Positions 37,867-51,182 of a stretch of DNA of 64,000 nt are shown here, one piece after another. Each line of letters starts with the position of its first letter. Position 1 is the first letter of the stretch. The DNA is from Mallotus nudiflorus (lineage: Eukaryota; Streptophyta; Magnoliopsida; Malpighiales; Euphorbiaceae), in assembly GCA_947683625.1 (NCBI GenBank), contig CANTUR010000619.1, positions 186,001 through 250,000 of the forward strand, written 5' to 3'. The notes beneath the pieces are model-generated. The model did not search any database and was not told the DNA's origin. It saw nothing but the letters and a program-made list of their open reading frames with translations. Position numbers and translations under genes: made by a program.

Positions 37867-38308
37867 TGTAATATCCCGAGTTTTTACATAATTTTAAACT
37901 GTATCGAGATATGCAGTGTTAATAATTTTCATATATATTTATGATTATTTGATAAGTTTGTTATTTAATAAGGTCATTTTTAATTATTTTTAAGTTCTTT
38001 ACGTAAAATTTTCCCAGAATTTTATTTTCGAGGAAATTAAAACGTAAATAATTAAATATTAATTATTTTAACCGGTTTAGTGAATTTACATGAGTTCATG
38101 CATGATTTTAAAGTGTCAATAAAATATATTTACGACTACATGTATTTAAATTAAATTAGGGTTTATTTTATAATTAAATTATATTATATAGTTTTTATAT
38201 TAATTAATTAAATATGTGTATATATGTATAGGTGTATATATATTATTATTATTAAAGTGTGTGGTGGACATTTATTGTGTGTGTTAATTATATATTAAAA
38301 TAATAAGT

Positions 38309-38384
<76 letters not shown>

Positions 38385-38460
38385 TTATTATTAACTAAAA
38401 TAAAGTTTGATATATTTACCATATTGCCACTCCCTCTCCTTCTTCTTCCCTGATCGGTTT
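37867..38460 (+). repeat. 5' LTR of the 3'-truncated chromovirus, first part
   Basis: Begins TGTAATATCCCGAG and is interrupted at 38460 after GGTTT; it resumes at 41644. Contains a long AT run at about 38311-38380. Confidence 0.88.
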
Positions 38461-41400
38461 TGTAATATCCCGTGTTTTTAAATATTTTAATACTGCATCG
38501 GGATATGCAGTGTTAATAATTTTTAAATATGATATTGATATTTCATGAGCTTTCATTTAATTTAAATTGAATTTTAATTGTTTATTATTATTTTAAGTGC
38601 TTTACGTAAAATTTTCCCGGGACTTGCATTTTCGGGGAAATTTTCACATAAATAATTTATTATTAATTATTTTAAATAGATTTACGGACTTGCATGAACT
38701 CATACGTATTTTTAAATTACTAAATAAAGCCTATGTGTGTATGTATTTATTTAATTAGGGTTTAATATTACCCTAATATTTTATTAATTATTTATTAGTT
38801 TATTATTATTTAATTATTTTTATTTAGTATAAATTATTAAAATATTAAATTATATGTGTGTGGTGTATATTTAATGTGTGTAATTTAATATTATTTTATT
38901 ATATAGTGTAAAGTATATATATATACATATTATAAGTCAAAAAAATCAACTTTTGGAAAATTACACATTTGCCCCCGATTTCTCTTTCTTCCTCGATCAC
39001 CTTCCCCACGCAAATCCGATCACTGCCATCCCGATCCCTTGCCGTTGGTGTGCCTTCCGGTGTGCCACCACCTTCCTCAACCTCTTTCGCCGCCTGTAGC
39101 AGCCGTTTCCGGCGTCTGGAAGCCATTTTTGGCCGGAGAAGCTGAAAGTTGAACCACCGTCGATCACGGCGATTCCGGCTACCATTTTCGACACCGCCAA
39201 TCTCTTTCTTCTCCTTGAGCTTCAGTGAGTGTGATTCTAGCTTTGGTTTAAGCTTAAATGGTCTTGATTTGCTTAGGTTTTGAATTTTTTATTTCGGCCA
39301 TTTTAGGGTTCTTGAATTTTTTGGACTTAAATTTGATTGATTCATGAAAAATTCCTTCACAAATGTTGATCCTAGTAGCTTAATCTACATGTATGAATTT
39401 TTGTGGAATTTTTGGAGATTATTTTGATTTTTGGGTATTTTTGAATATTTTATTATTATTTTCTAATTTTCGGAAATTAATTAAATAAATTATGAAATTG
39501 TGTTTTATGGTAAATATAGGTGTTGAAATGAATTATGGAAATTTATTTGGAATTTTTATGAATTTCTATGTATTTATTTTGAATTATTTAGGTTTATGGA
39601 ATTTTTGGAAAATTAGGTTAATTGTGTTTTTAATTGAAATTAATTGGTAAATTGAGTTTAATTAGTGATAAATATGTTGAGAAAATTAATTTTGGATAAT
39701 TATACTATTTTTGGTGAATTTTTGAATGAATTATAGTATATTTATATATATTGGGGTATTTTGGTAATTTTACACGAAATTGGCTAAAAATGTAATTTAA
39801 TTGGTTTTAATAGTTATTTAAGGTATAAAAATGATTTATACAAATTATTTGGTATTTTAATTAATTAAAACTATGTTTCGTGAATTATTTTCAAATATAT
39901 ATATAATATACGGTTTTACTAATAAAATGCGTTTTTATCGGTTTTTACTATGTTATAAGGTTAATTATGTAATTTCTACTTATAAAATGAATTTATATGT
40001 TATAAGGGTATTTTTGGTATTTCTAAAATTGTTCTGTGTTTGTGGACCCCGGTCGGTAGACTGTAGTTTGGAGTTCGACCGAGGGGTGGTGAATGTAATT
40101 TTATGTTTATTTTTGAAGTGTATTTCTTTGCAGGGTCGACTCTACTCTTTGAGTAGAGAGATGTCCGTTTTACAGGGGAGGTTCTGTCGAATTTTTGATA
40201 GAATTCTCGTAAAACGTGATATCTGGTCGATCCCTAATTTCGATTATGTGTTTAATATTCTAGATCGAGTTCTAGGATTTTCTGTTAGGTTTATTCTGAT
40301 TTCTGTCGTTATTATTTGTTTAGTTGCACCGAGACCGAGGCCTAGTGGACCAGGCCCGTCGGATCCATCTCGTGGAGCGCACTAAGTGTGAGTTGCTATT
40401 TTATATATATATATGTTTTATTTTGATTAAAATGCATAAATAATGTGATTTATATTTAAGTATATCCTTAGTTTATTTTTGGTATATATTAAATTATATG
40501 CATGTTTTATTAATAGATTATATTTAAAATGTTTTTAAATATATTTCTAGCTTAATTTATAATTTGATTGGATTTATTTGACGTATATATACTTGAAATA
40601 TACCTGGTTTACTTTTGGTATATTTTTAGTATATATATGTGGTTTATATTGTTATTTTATTTAAATTCATGCATCATTTATTTGTGAATGAATGTTTTAT
40701 ATTTATTAATGAAGGATATCGATAGAACGTGCTACCTAGTGGGCAGCACTAGGACCGAGTACGTACCGGTACGCTTAAAGCATTTAGGCTATATTACTAA
40801 CCTATTTGAGGATATTGATTGAAATTGATTTATCTGATGTGTGAGATGTGATTTGGAGGTGTGATTGCTGGAGCTCGGTTGACCAAGTGTCTCGGGGCCA
40901 ATCACATTGACAATCAGACTGCTGGAGCTCGGTTGACTTAGTGTCTCGGGGCCAGTCTACTGTCTAAATGGATTAAGTGGATATATTTGGATTAAGTGAG
41001 CCTGTATGGCTAGAGTGTTGTCTAACACTGTTTGAGGTTTCGATATTCTAGGGTTCTATTTGATCCTTCATAAACGATGATTTTATTAAAAATATATAAA
41101 ATGATTTTATTGCATCTGTGTGTATTGCCTGTATATATATACATATTAGATATATACTGTTGATTGTATGCATTGTCATTTAGTATGCATGTATATATAT
41201 TATAGTAATTCACTCAGTGAGGTCTGACTCCCCTCCGTTGACTAATTTTTCAGGAGAGTCATCATCTTCAGACCTCAGTAGCAGGCCTATATGTTGGATT
41301 TCTTCCACCCCGGCTTCTTTGTGTAAACTGCTTCCCTGAGTCTTGAGTTTTATTTTATCTAGACACTGCAGTAGTCATTAAATTATTAAAGAGATTTTGT

Positions 41401-41638
41401 ATTATATTTGAACTGGATTTGTATTAAAAGATTTTATATATATGTAACGATGAAGATTTGATTTAAATCCAGTTGGTGGATATGTTAATATGTTATTTAT
41501 GATTTTTATTTCTGTTGCATTAAATATTATTATTACTATTTCATGTTTTATTTTATTTTTAGGCTTGCTACGGGTTCCGGATTCGAAAGAATTCCTATTC
41601 CCTAGCGCCGGTCATGGCCCCTGTTTTGGGTCGTGATA
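38461..41638 (+). mobile_element. Solo LTR of the chromovirus family, nested in a sister LTR
   Basis: 3178 bp, begins TGTAATATCCCGTG and ends GGGTCGTGATA (CA changed to TA). Flanked by GGTTT at 38456-38460 and 41639-41643. It lies inside another LTR of the same family, so it is younger than its host. The CTCTACTC hairpin (40140-40158) is perfect. The ORF crossing its right junction (41614-41895) is chimeric and not a gene. Confidence 0.93.
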
Positions 41639-41643
41639 GGTTT

Positions 41644-43812
41644 CTTCCCATTTCTGGCGCTAATCTCATCATTCCTTCACCGTCACTGTGCCCTTTGATG
41701 TTCCACCACCATTTCCAGCAGCTCAACCACCCTCTTCCACCCTCTCTAGCGCCGATGAACGCTGCAACAACCCGAGAAGCTAAAAATCATACTCAACGTC
41801 GATCGATGACTTTTCGACCACTGTTTCAAGCCCCACTGGTCTCTATCTCTTCCTTGAGCTCCGGTGAGTCCATTTCCAAGCTTTGTTTCACTTGAAATGA
41901 TCTAGATTTCCCTAAGTTTTGATTTTACATTTTCAGCCATTTAGGGTTTTTGATTTTTTTGAGCTTCGATTTGAATGATTCATGTAATCTTCCTTTACAA
42001 AAATTGATCTTTGTAGCTTAATCTACCTTTGTGAATTTTTGTAGAATTTTTGGGAATTATTTTGATTTTTGTGAATTTTTGATTATTTTATTAATATTTT
42101 CTAATTTTCGAAAATTAATTAATTAAATTATGAAATTGTGTTTTATGGTGTTTATAGGTGTTGAAGTGCATTTTTGAAATTTATTTGTTATTTTTGTGAA
42201 TTTTATATAATTATTTTGAATTTATTTAGTTTATATAATTTTGAGAAAATTAGGTTAATTATGTGTTTTATTGAAATTAATTGGTTAATTGAGTATATTT
42301 ATTGATATTATTGAATTATATATTCAGAAATTAATTTTTGAGTAATTATACTATTTTTGGTGAATTTTTGATTAATTTGAGGGAATTTATATAACTAAGG
42401 GTATTTTGGTAATTTGGCATTAAATTTGCTAAAAATGTAATTATATTGGTTTTAATAGTTATTTGAGGTACAAAAATAATTTCTACAAATTATTTAGTAT
42501 TTTTAACTAATTAAAACTATTTTTTCGTAAATTATTTTCAAATTATATATAATAAACGATTTTTCTAAATAAATGAGTTTTTATTGATTTTTGATATGTT
42601 TTAGGGTTAATTAAGTAATTTGGATTTATAAAATGTATTTTGAATATTAAAGGGCATTTTGGTATTTCTGTAATTATTTCGTGAAATGTGGACCTCGGTC
42701 GGTGAAATCGTAGTTTGGAGTCCGACCGAGGGATGGTGAACTGTGTTTATTTTAAAGTGTGTTTCTTTGTAGGTCCGGCTCTACTCTTTGAATAGAGAGA
42801 TGTCCATTTTACAGGGGAGGTTCTGTCGGATTTTCGGTAGAATTCTTGTAAAACGTTTTGTCCGGTTGAATTCTGATTTTAATTATGTGTCTAAGATTCT
42901 AGATCGAGTCTTTAGAACTTCTATAGATTTATTCTAATGTTGTGTTATCATTTGTTTGTTTAGTTGCGCTGAGACTGAGGCCTAGTGGACCAGGCCCGTC
43001 GGACCCATCTTGAGGAGCGTAGTAACAGTGAGTTGTTTTATATATATGTGTTCTAGGATGCATGTTTTTAGAAATGTATGTTTTATTTGTATAAAATATG
43101 CATATATGGTTTAATAATTACTTAGGTTTATTTTGGCATATTTTCTGTATATTTTTGGTATATTTTAAACTATATGCATGTTTTATTAATGGAATATACT
43201 TAAAATGTTTTTAGGTATATTTATGGTTTATTTCTAGTTTATTTTGTAATTAAATTGAATTTATTGGACGTATATATACTCGGAATGTACCTGGTTTATT
43301 TTTGGTATATTTCTAGTATATATATGGTTTATATTATTATTTATTTTAAGTCATGCATCATTTATTCATGAATGTATGTTTTACATTTAAAATGAAGGAT
43401 ATCAATAGAACGTGCTACCTAGTGGGCAGCACTAGGACCGAGTACGTACCGGTACGACGATAGCATTTAGGCTATATTACTAATCTATTTGTGGATATTG
43501 ATTGTATTGATTTTATTTGATGTGTGATGTGATGTGAGAGTGTGATTGCTGGAGCTCGGTTGACCAGGGGTCTCGGGGCCAAACACACTGATAGTCAGAC
43601 TATTGGAGCTCGGTTGCCTAAGTGTCTCGAGGCCAGTCTACTGTCCAAATGGAACAAGTGAATTTATTTGGAATAAGTGAGCCTGTATGGCTAGAGTGTT
43701 GTCTAACATTGTTTTGAGGTTGCGATTTTCTAGGGTTCTATTTGATCCTTCATAAATGGATATTACTTTCAGTAAATATATAAAATGGTTTTGCTGCATT
43801 TGTATGTATTTG

Positions 43813-43853
<41 letters not shown>

Positions 43854-44377
43854 TTATTTATTATATATACTGTTGTCTGTGTGCATTTGTCATTTAGTTA
43901 TGCTTGTATATATATTATAACAATTCACTCAGTGAGGTCTGACTCCCCTCCATTGACTATTTTTCAGGAGAGTCATCGTCTTCAGACCTCAGTAGCAGAC
44001 CTTTATGTTGGATTTCTTCCGCCTCGGCTTTACTATATAAACTGCTCACTTGATGTTATTTTATAATCTAGACACTGCAGTAGTTTTAGTCAGTTGTGAG
44101 ATTTATGTATTATATTTGTATGAAATATGTATTTTAAATATTTGAATTGGGATTTGTATTAAAGGATTATTTATATGAGATGAACTTGTTTATTTAAACG
44201 AGTTAGTGGATTATTCTTATTTTATTTATGATTTTTATTTCCTCTGCAAGTTATTTTATTTACATTAATATTATTATTGCATGTTTTTATTTTATTTTAA
44301 GGCTTGCTACGGGTTCCAGATTTGAAAGAATTCCCATTCCTTAGTGCCGGTCATGAACCCTGTTTTGGGTTATGACA
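41644..44377 (+). repeat. 5' LTR of the 3'-truncated chromovirus, second part
   Basis: Resumes the interrupted LTR and ends GGGTTATGACA before the primer-binding site. Contains a GGTGAGT donor-like site at 41863-41869, a CTCTACTC hairpin with one mismatch (42779-42797), and a TA microsatellite near 43815-43850. Confidence 0.88.
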
Positions 44378-44381
44378 AAGT

Positions 44382-44393
44382 TGGTATCAGAGC
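44382..44393 (+). other. Primer-binding site, tRNA-iMet type, perfect
   Basis: TGGTATCAGAGC, four bases after the LTR end CA. Confidence 0.88.
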
Positions 44394-44550
44394 GGAGTTT
44401 TGTGTCAGGGCTTAGTTGTGTGAGTTGTGGCCCTAGTTTTCAGTGTTATGTTTTCTTTTGAAACTACTACAGTGAATTAGGTTCGAGTATTGTCTTGATG
44501 AGTATTCTTTGATTTAACTTTCTACGTTATTCCTCCATTGTCTGTTTTAT

Positions 44551-46071
44551 TTGAATTTCTCTATTTGTCTTTTCAAAATAAGGAGGCAAGCGCGTGTCGG
44601 TCCACTGGTCGTTGAGGCCAAGGATGATGAGTCCTTTCAGGATGAGGTTTTACCTCCTGATCTACCAGTTAGATGCAGAGGTCGTGGCAGAGGTAGACCT
44701 CGAGGAGCAACAGGTCACCGTAAGCAGAGAGAGATACAAGATGAGTAGCCTGTAGAGCTTGAGTTTGAGGATGTTCCTGTACCACCAGTTGTTCAGCCTA
44801 TTTAGCCTTCCTATCAGCAGGGTATGTCTGACCCTGAGGCAGCTCTGTTCTATGCTAGAGTTGGCAGGATTGCTTTTGATGGGATGTCTGATCCATTAGA
44901 CTTCTTGCATGTGATCGAGACTAGGACTCGGACTGCTCACACCGAATACCAGAGGATCATGATCGTCGAGCTTTCTGTTGAGGGACCAGCCCTGGACTGG
45001 TTTATTCAGATGATCCAGCCTTATATGTTGACAATGACCTGGGCTCAGTTCAGAGAGCGATTTATGAGGAGATTTTTCCCAGAGCTGCTTCGCATGAGTT
45101 ATCGTCTTTGGTTGACTAGTATTTCTCGTGGTGATAGATCTGTAGAGGAGTATACCCGAGAGTTCCTTTGGCTGGGTAGATATGCAGAGGATTTGATACG
45201 AGACCAGTATTTCACAGTTACTACTTACGTTACTGGATTAGGTTCTACATTTGCTGGTATGCCTACAGTAGGCCTTACTTTGGAGTTGGTTATTGAGTTG
45301 GCTAAGGAGATTGAGCTGAGGCTAGTTAGGGAGGGAGTGATGCCTGATTATTACTAGTTAGGTGTACAGTTAGGTGGATTTCAGACTACTCCGTACTCGA
45401 GTTTTCAGATTGGATCGAGTAGTCAGCAAAGAGGTCTAGCTCAGCAGAGTCAGAGACAACAATAATGAGTACATCAGAGTAGTAGACATGGTCATGGAGG
45501 TCAGCGTAAACCGTTTAGACTCGGGTCAGGTGCTTCGAGTAGCGGCAGTGGATGTAGTTCTGGGTCAGCTGCCAGTGTTTACCAAACCTGCGGTAGAGTC
45601 CATCATGGAGCGTGTTACATGACACCGCTGACATGCTTCAGATGTGGGCAGACAGGACATTATGCCAGATTGTGTCCTTATTCTGGGTATCAGCAGCCAT
45701 AGATTTCGTAATTTCCACAGCAGTCGATTGCTAGTGCTGCACTTGTTCTATTTTAGTTGCCTCCAGCCCAACATCAGAGTTCTACTCAGATTGTTCCCCA
45801 GCAGGGTCGTGGTAGAGGTGCTAGAGGAGGTGCCAGAGGTGTTGGCCAGGCTTCTACCAGCCAGTAGGGAGGTTGAGGATAGGCCAGAATTTTTCATCTT
45901 ACTTAGCAGGAAGCTCAGGCATCTAATGCAGTCATGGCAGGTATTGTTTCTGTCTATTACCTAGATGCATGGGTTTTGTTTGATCCGGGTGCCACACATT
46001 CATTCATTTCTCCTGTTTTTTCTTCTAAGTCTTGTTGGCAACCTTCGAGGATGGCTTTTCCTTTGTCTATA
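44551..46071 (+). pseudogene. gag and start of protease of the 3'-truncated chromovirus
   Basis: The longest intact stretch is 44824-45357 (177 residues), with ALDWFIQMIQPYMLTMTWAQ and FRERFMRRFFPELLRMSYR, a retrotransposon gag domain. A zinc knuckle CFRCGQTGHYARLC follows near 45635. The protease begins at about 45950 with the active site FDPGATHSF and is cut at 46071. The normal ATG position reads ATA, and the splice-acceptor-like CAG before it reads CAA (44570-44585), so initiation is lost. TAG stops sit at former CAG positions. Confidence 0.85.
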
Positions 46072-46778
46072 TGCCTAAGGTGTCATTTTTAATCATTCGG
46101 ATGGTTAGGTGTAAACCTAAGGTGACATACTTAATAATCACTTAATTAATTAATGCATACTTTTCCTTAGTGAAAAATTACTACACATATATCATTTTAT
46201 ATATCTAAGGGAAGTCGAGTGACTTGGTAAAAGAAGGAGGAAAAAAAATGCTTAAGTGAATTTTTGCTTAAAGAGTTAAAAAAAATCACTAAGTAATTTG
46301 GTTATGATAAGATCATAAACCAAAAATAAACACAACATATACTAAACATATACTCTATATTTGTGCTCTTAATTAAATTAGTACAAGTTACTAAGTTTAA
46401 TTAACATAAGTAATTGATAGATAAGCCTTTGGTGTTTCAAACTAGAGGCCTTACATTTGTAGGGCTAAACATTTGATTCAAGGAATTGAACAAAATGAAG
46501 GCTAAGTTCTACAACAAGTAAGTTTACAAACTTATAATTAATGAATTATTTGTTTGTATATTGCTTAATTTATTTAGTTGTGTACTTGTAAGCACCCAAT
46601 TTCTGGATGCAATTGTGCACAATTGCGATGTAAGCCCCTATGATGAAATTCATTCAAAAATTGAACTTGGTTGTCGATTTTCTGGACTTTAGGGACTAAA
46701 TTGCAACATTTTTAAGATTTGATTGCAAATAAGTCAATTTTTCATGGATCTTTTGGTAAAAAAAAATTGAAAATCAAA

Positions 46779-46850
46779 ATTATGGATTTTCGATTGAAAA
46801 TCCATAATGCCGATCGAAATTATGGATTTTCGATCGGAAATCCACAATTT
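46779..46850. repeat. Two adjacent hairpins
   Basis: ATTATGGATTTTC (46779-46791) and its exact reverse complement at 46796-46808 leave a four-base loop. A second copy at about 46818-46850 forms the same stem with one mismatch. Confidence 0.85.
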
Positions 46851-47829
46851 TGATTGGCATTGCACAATTTTGACTCGTAAAATCCTTTTTTTTTTTTAAT
46901 TTTTTGCGTATTTTTTTAATCGATTTTTCAATGTTTTGATTGGTTAAAAATTGAATTTTTATAATTATTTTTTATCTGGAAAAGATTTTGACATATTCAA
47001 AACACGCAACTTTCAAAAATCAAATCCTTATCAGTCTATTATGATAAGGAGATGAGCTTGTTCCTCCTTTGGTGGAGGCCAGTACGCGTAGACTCTGCAT
47101 TTAAAAGTAGAGTCTACATGAGTGTTGGAGGGGGCTTCTTTTTTTTGGGAAAAAATTTGAAGATTCACAGAAATAACAGCATAAAAAAAACCTGACTGCT
47201 CAAAAAAGAAAAAACCCTAAAAATCGAAAAGCTACTGAGAATACTCTTTCTAGTCCAAAATCAAACAACAAGTAAAAAACAACGGTGAAAATCCTAGTCT
47301 GAGGGGCTATCTCAAAGCATATACACAACATTCCTTTTTTTTATTCTCTTCTTTTTTTTATGATTTTTTTTTATTGTATTTCATTATTGTTTTCTTATTC
47401 AATTTCATAACTAATCTTATTTTTTGTGTTTTTTTTGTTTTGATGCTCGATTATGGATTGAGGAGAATACTACTTGTGTTCAAATGAACAGAAGATCCAT
47501 GAAATGCCATGGAATAATCTGTACTAATTTCCAGTAGATATTAGGGTTTTAATTTTCATTTTACCTTTATGTGTTATGTGTAGTTACTTATGGGTGTATA
47601 ATTGTTTAAATTTTTATACGTAGTTTGTAATAGCCCCAATAGTAGGAATAGTAAAAGATTTAATTTTCTGCATTTAAAAATTAATTAGTAAAACTAGGTT
47701 CACTAGGTAAAATTAATTAAAATCAATGGTGGCTTTAGTTAATTAGGGTTTGTATGTAAATAAATCAGGTTTTTTAGAAATCATAGGTGATTGTGTTTTG
47801 ATTTGATTTTGTTATGTTTTGTTATGTTT

Positions 47830-48180
47830 TTGGGCCCCAAGCCCACGTTTAGGTCTAACCCACTTAATAAATAGGCTTAAAAATGATTTAGGACTTTAAA
47901 TAATTAAAATCAATTTAGGCCCATTAGGTTAATTAGATTTTAGGCCCACTTAGTTAATTAAAAACTTGTTTAGACTTAGCTCAGCCCACTTAAATTCATT
48001 TGTTTTAAAATAAATAGACATAGGCTCACATTTCACTTAAAATAAAACCAAGTTAGACTTAGGCCCACTAATTTAACTTTCCTTTAAAATTGAATAGACT
48101 TAAACCCATTCCTTATATAAACTAAAATAAATAGATCTAGGCTCACTAATTAATTAAAATGTAGGCCCACTTTTAGTCAC
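47830..48180. repeat. Degenerate repeats around TTAGGCCCACT
   Basis: The phrase TAGGCCCACT or variants recurs at least six times at irregular spacing, mixed with TTAAAATAAATAGACTTAG-like text. No ORF. Confidence 0.6.
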
Positions 48181-48628
48181 TTTCTCACTTGTAAATAAAA
48201 TGTAAATCTAGCTAACTTTTTAATAAAATTAACATAGTTTAGACTTAGGGACAACATAATCTTGAGTGTATTTTTTATGTGTAATTTTATTGACTAGATG
48301 TCTAGGGTTAGATGGATGTCAAATAGGATTTAATAAAATTGCATGTTATTAGAGGATGAAATAATCATTTATAAAATTATTCTAAATGAACACGGGAATA
48401 AGAGAAGTTAGTATTCCCTATCCAAAATCTCCTGGTTGTGGTGCTAGCTTTCTTTTAGGGAATCGAGTACCACCTTTTCGATTTGTCCCAGTTATTACCC
48501 TGGGTGGCGACTCCTCATCTCTATGCCATGTCTTTATGATAGTGGTTAGTGTGTTCCCTAAGGCCTTGAGCCTAAATAGTGTTACGGTTGCTAAAATCTT
48601 GGATGTGTGCTAAACCCCAATGTCTACA

Positions 48629-48769
48629 GTATTTCAATACAATTTGAATCCTGGGCATATGAAATTCTTCATTTTATGAAGGGTTATGATGAGTAAATTT
48701 TTGAAATTTACTCTATTTAGACTTGTGTTTACTACACATGTATTTCTATCTAAATACCATAATTGATTT
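48629..48769. other. Short unassigned stretch
   Basis: AT-rich, with neither LTR nor gag similarity that I can see. It bridges the Ogre-like LTR end and an inverted gag fragment. Confidence 0.4.
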
Positions 48770-50175
48770 TTAACAGCACCCCCTTTACTACCTCTGCTAT
48801 ACCCCTGCTGGGCTATAATTTGCATTGTACTCGGATATTAAGCTAGAGGCAACTGAAAAGGAGCTGGAGCTGAACTGGCAATCGACTACTGTGGAAACTA
48901 CTGTTAATAGCCAAAATATGGACACACTTTAGCAAATTGTCCCATTTGTCTGCATTTAAAATAAGCTTCAGGAGTCATATAGCACAGTCCTTAATAGACT
49001 CTCCCATGCATCTGACAAGCACTAACTGCTGATCCCGTGCTGCCGTATCCCAAACTCTGACCACTATTACTAGTAGCTCTAAAAGCAAATATGATAGGTC
49101 TACACTATCCACCATAACTATGTCTGCTACTCTTGTGGACTCTTTGCTGAGGTCTCTAGCTTTGCTAATAAGATCCTCTCTGACAACTACTAGAGCCAAT
49201 TAGAAATGTCTGGAACTGTGTGGTATAAAATCCCCCTGACCAAACACCTCCCAGCTAATAATAATCAGGCATAACTCCCTGCCTAATCAATTCGAGCTCT
49301 AACTCCTTAGCCAACTTTGTCACCGACTCAAGAGTAAGGCTTGCAGTAGGCATCCTAGCAAACACAGAACCCAGTCTAATAATGTATGTTGTAATGGTGA
49401 AATGTTGATCTCGCATCAGGTCCTCTGCATACTGACCCAGTCTGAGGAACTCTCCGGTGTAGTCCTCTACTGATCCATCACCTCTAGTGATGCTTGTTAG
49501 TTGAAGTTTGTAACTCATCCACATAAGCTCTAGATAAAAGAGTCTCATAAATCTCTTTTAAAACTAAGCCCAAGTAATCATCATCATGTACGGCTGAATG
49601 ACTTGAACAAATAAATCCAGGGCTGGTCCTTCAACAGACAGCTCGACTATCATGATTCGTTGATACTCGATGTGAGTAGTCCAAGTCCTCATCTTAATAG
49701 TGTACATAAAATCTAGAGGTTCTAACATCCCATCAAAAGATATTCTTCTAATTCTGGTGTAAAACAACGCCGCCTCAGGGTCAGACATACCTACTGATAG
49801 ACAGGCTGCATCTATGGTGCAACTGGAGGTATAGCAGCTTCCTCGTACTTTGGCTCTACAGGTTTCTCATCTTGTAGATCTCTCTATTTATGGTGACCTG
49901 CCACTCCCCAAGGTCTACTTTTGCCTCTGCCTCTATGCCTGGTTGGCAGCTCAGGAGGTAAAACTTTATCCTAAAAGGACTCATCATCCTCGGCCTCAAT
50001 GACCAATGGAGTGACACACACTCATCTCCTCATTCTGAAAAGACAAAAACCAATAGAATTCAGATAAAACAGACAATAAATAAACAATTTAATGATTACA
50101 CAAAATACTAAATTAAGAAAAACTTATCAAAGACATAATTGAACCTATTTTATTGCAGTAGCTTCATGGAGTTGT
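48770..50175 (-). pseudogene. Inverted gag fragment of the chromovirus family
   Basis: Minus strand: a 5' leader from about 50175, then a TTTTCAG acceptor-like site and ATG near 50034, a gag domain split by stops (49564-49788 with EGPALDLFVQVIQPYM; 49255-49548 with SYKLQLTSITRGDGSVEDYT), and a zinc-knuckle region near 48930-48975. The segment ends in the Q/G-rich linker at about 48770. No LTR is attached at either end, so it is a rearranged fragment. It keeps the acceptor that the copy at 44551 lost. Confidence 0.8.
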
Positions 50176-51182
50176 AGATTAGCTAACCATCACTCTTAGC
50201 CTTAACTCGGTTCAAAAGAGATTACTAGGCTCATTTGACTAGAGTCTGTAACCCAAGTCCTTAAGGGGGGTAATCTTCTCTCGAGTTGTAAAGGATGTTG
50301 GGCCCCACTTACCTTGGCCTGTAACTTAAAGTCCATAATGGAGAGCATCTTGCTAAGGGAGCCCTAACTTTTCACCAGACCCTAACCATATATAATTACT
50401 TAGTTACTTCCCCTAGGATTTTTACCCAAAATGCGTATTTGTTTGAATTGCCATAAGGTATTTCTATTTATAAAAGCCCAGGCTTATACCTTTGAGCTCA
50501 TTCAGGCTAATAAGGATTAGGCTAGACCTTTATATTTAGAAATGTTATCTCTGTGCTTTTTATTTTAAAGAGAGATTTAACATGCACATTGGCTTTTAAT
50601 ATCCCTTGTTGATATGAAGGCCAAGACCAAAAATCCTAGGAAAAAGAGACTCGCCATTGAATACGTGTATGGGTGGAATAAGGTTAGAAGGCTTATGCTT
50701 GCATGTTGCATACTGATTGCTTCTTGATACTTGCTACGTGCTAAGTGCTTGCTTGCTATTTGTTGCATAAACACATCATGCATACATGCATACATACAAT
50801 CCATGCATCATACTAATACCTTGTTTTACAGCCATCATAGATTCATCTGGGTCTTCTCGTGTCTGGGGACAAAGAGGTGGTAAATTAACTAGAGTTGATT
50901 TAAGTCTGAAGTCCATAGCTCAAGGCATTCTTCACAGACTAGAGAGATTAGAAGGGAGTCAAATCAATCTACTATTCCTAGAAGCTGAACCAACTCAGAT
51001 TGAACAGATTGAAATGGAACAAGAACTAGAGATGTGGATGTTGGAGGACATTAAGGAAGGTTTGATGTATGACATGAGAGCTATGATGCAAGATGAATTG
51101 AGACAGGCTTTGGCCGGACTAGTGCAACCTGTTGTTGGACAACCACCTATTGCTACTGTTGAATAGCCACCTGCTGTAGGAG
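50176..51182 (+). pseudogene. Leader and N-terminal gag of an Ogre/Tat-like element
   Basis: Non-coding leader at 50176-50785. The gag-like ORF at 50786-51166 is rich in Glu and Leu (RLERLEGSQINLLFLEAE), with a TAG where the text continues in frame to PPAVGV. It is interrupted at 51182 by the complete chromovirus; the same gag resumes at 62598. Confidence 0.7.

Larger units (their letters stand above)
37867..46071 (+). mobile_element. Chromovirus-type gypsy element, 3'-truncated, with nested solo LTR
   Basis: The 5' LTR is 37867-38460 plus 41644-44377, split by a solo LTR. The primer-binding site is at 44382-44393, then gag 44551-45890 and the beginning of protease to 46071. The rest of pol and the 3' LTR are absent; unrelated LTR-like sequence starts at 46072. 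Same family as 51183-62592. Confidence 0.88.
46072..48628 (+). repeat. LTR-like sequence, probably of an Ogre/Tat element
   Basis: No coding potential over 2.5 kb. Its right end, with GGTGGCGACTCCTCATC and CCCCAATGTCTACA, resembles from memory the 3' end of Ogre/Tat LTRs, which often end in CTACA. An Ogre-like leader and gag occur just to the right (from 50176), so it may be that element's LTR. No primer-binding site follows and no duplication flanks it, so it is truncated or rearranged. Confidence 0.45.

Noticed and set aside
39873..40385. 170-codon plus-strand ORF, the longest in any LTR
   Set aside because: It is inside a solo LTR. The corresponding regions at 52624-52994 and 60849-61219 are broken into different short frames, so the length is chance in T-rich sequence.
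41614..41895. ORF starting MAPVLGRD with a GC-rich tail
   Set aside because: It crosses the junction between the nested solo LTR and its host LTR, so it is chimeric.
44382..44393. TGGTATCAGAGC as part of a tRNA gene
   Set aside because: It is a primer-binding site next to an LTR; no cloverleaf can be formed from the surroundings.
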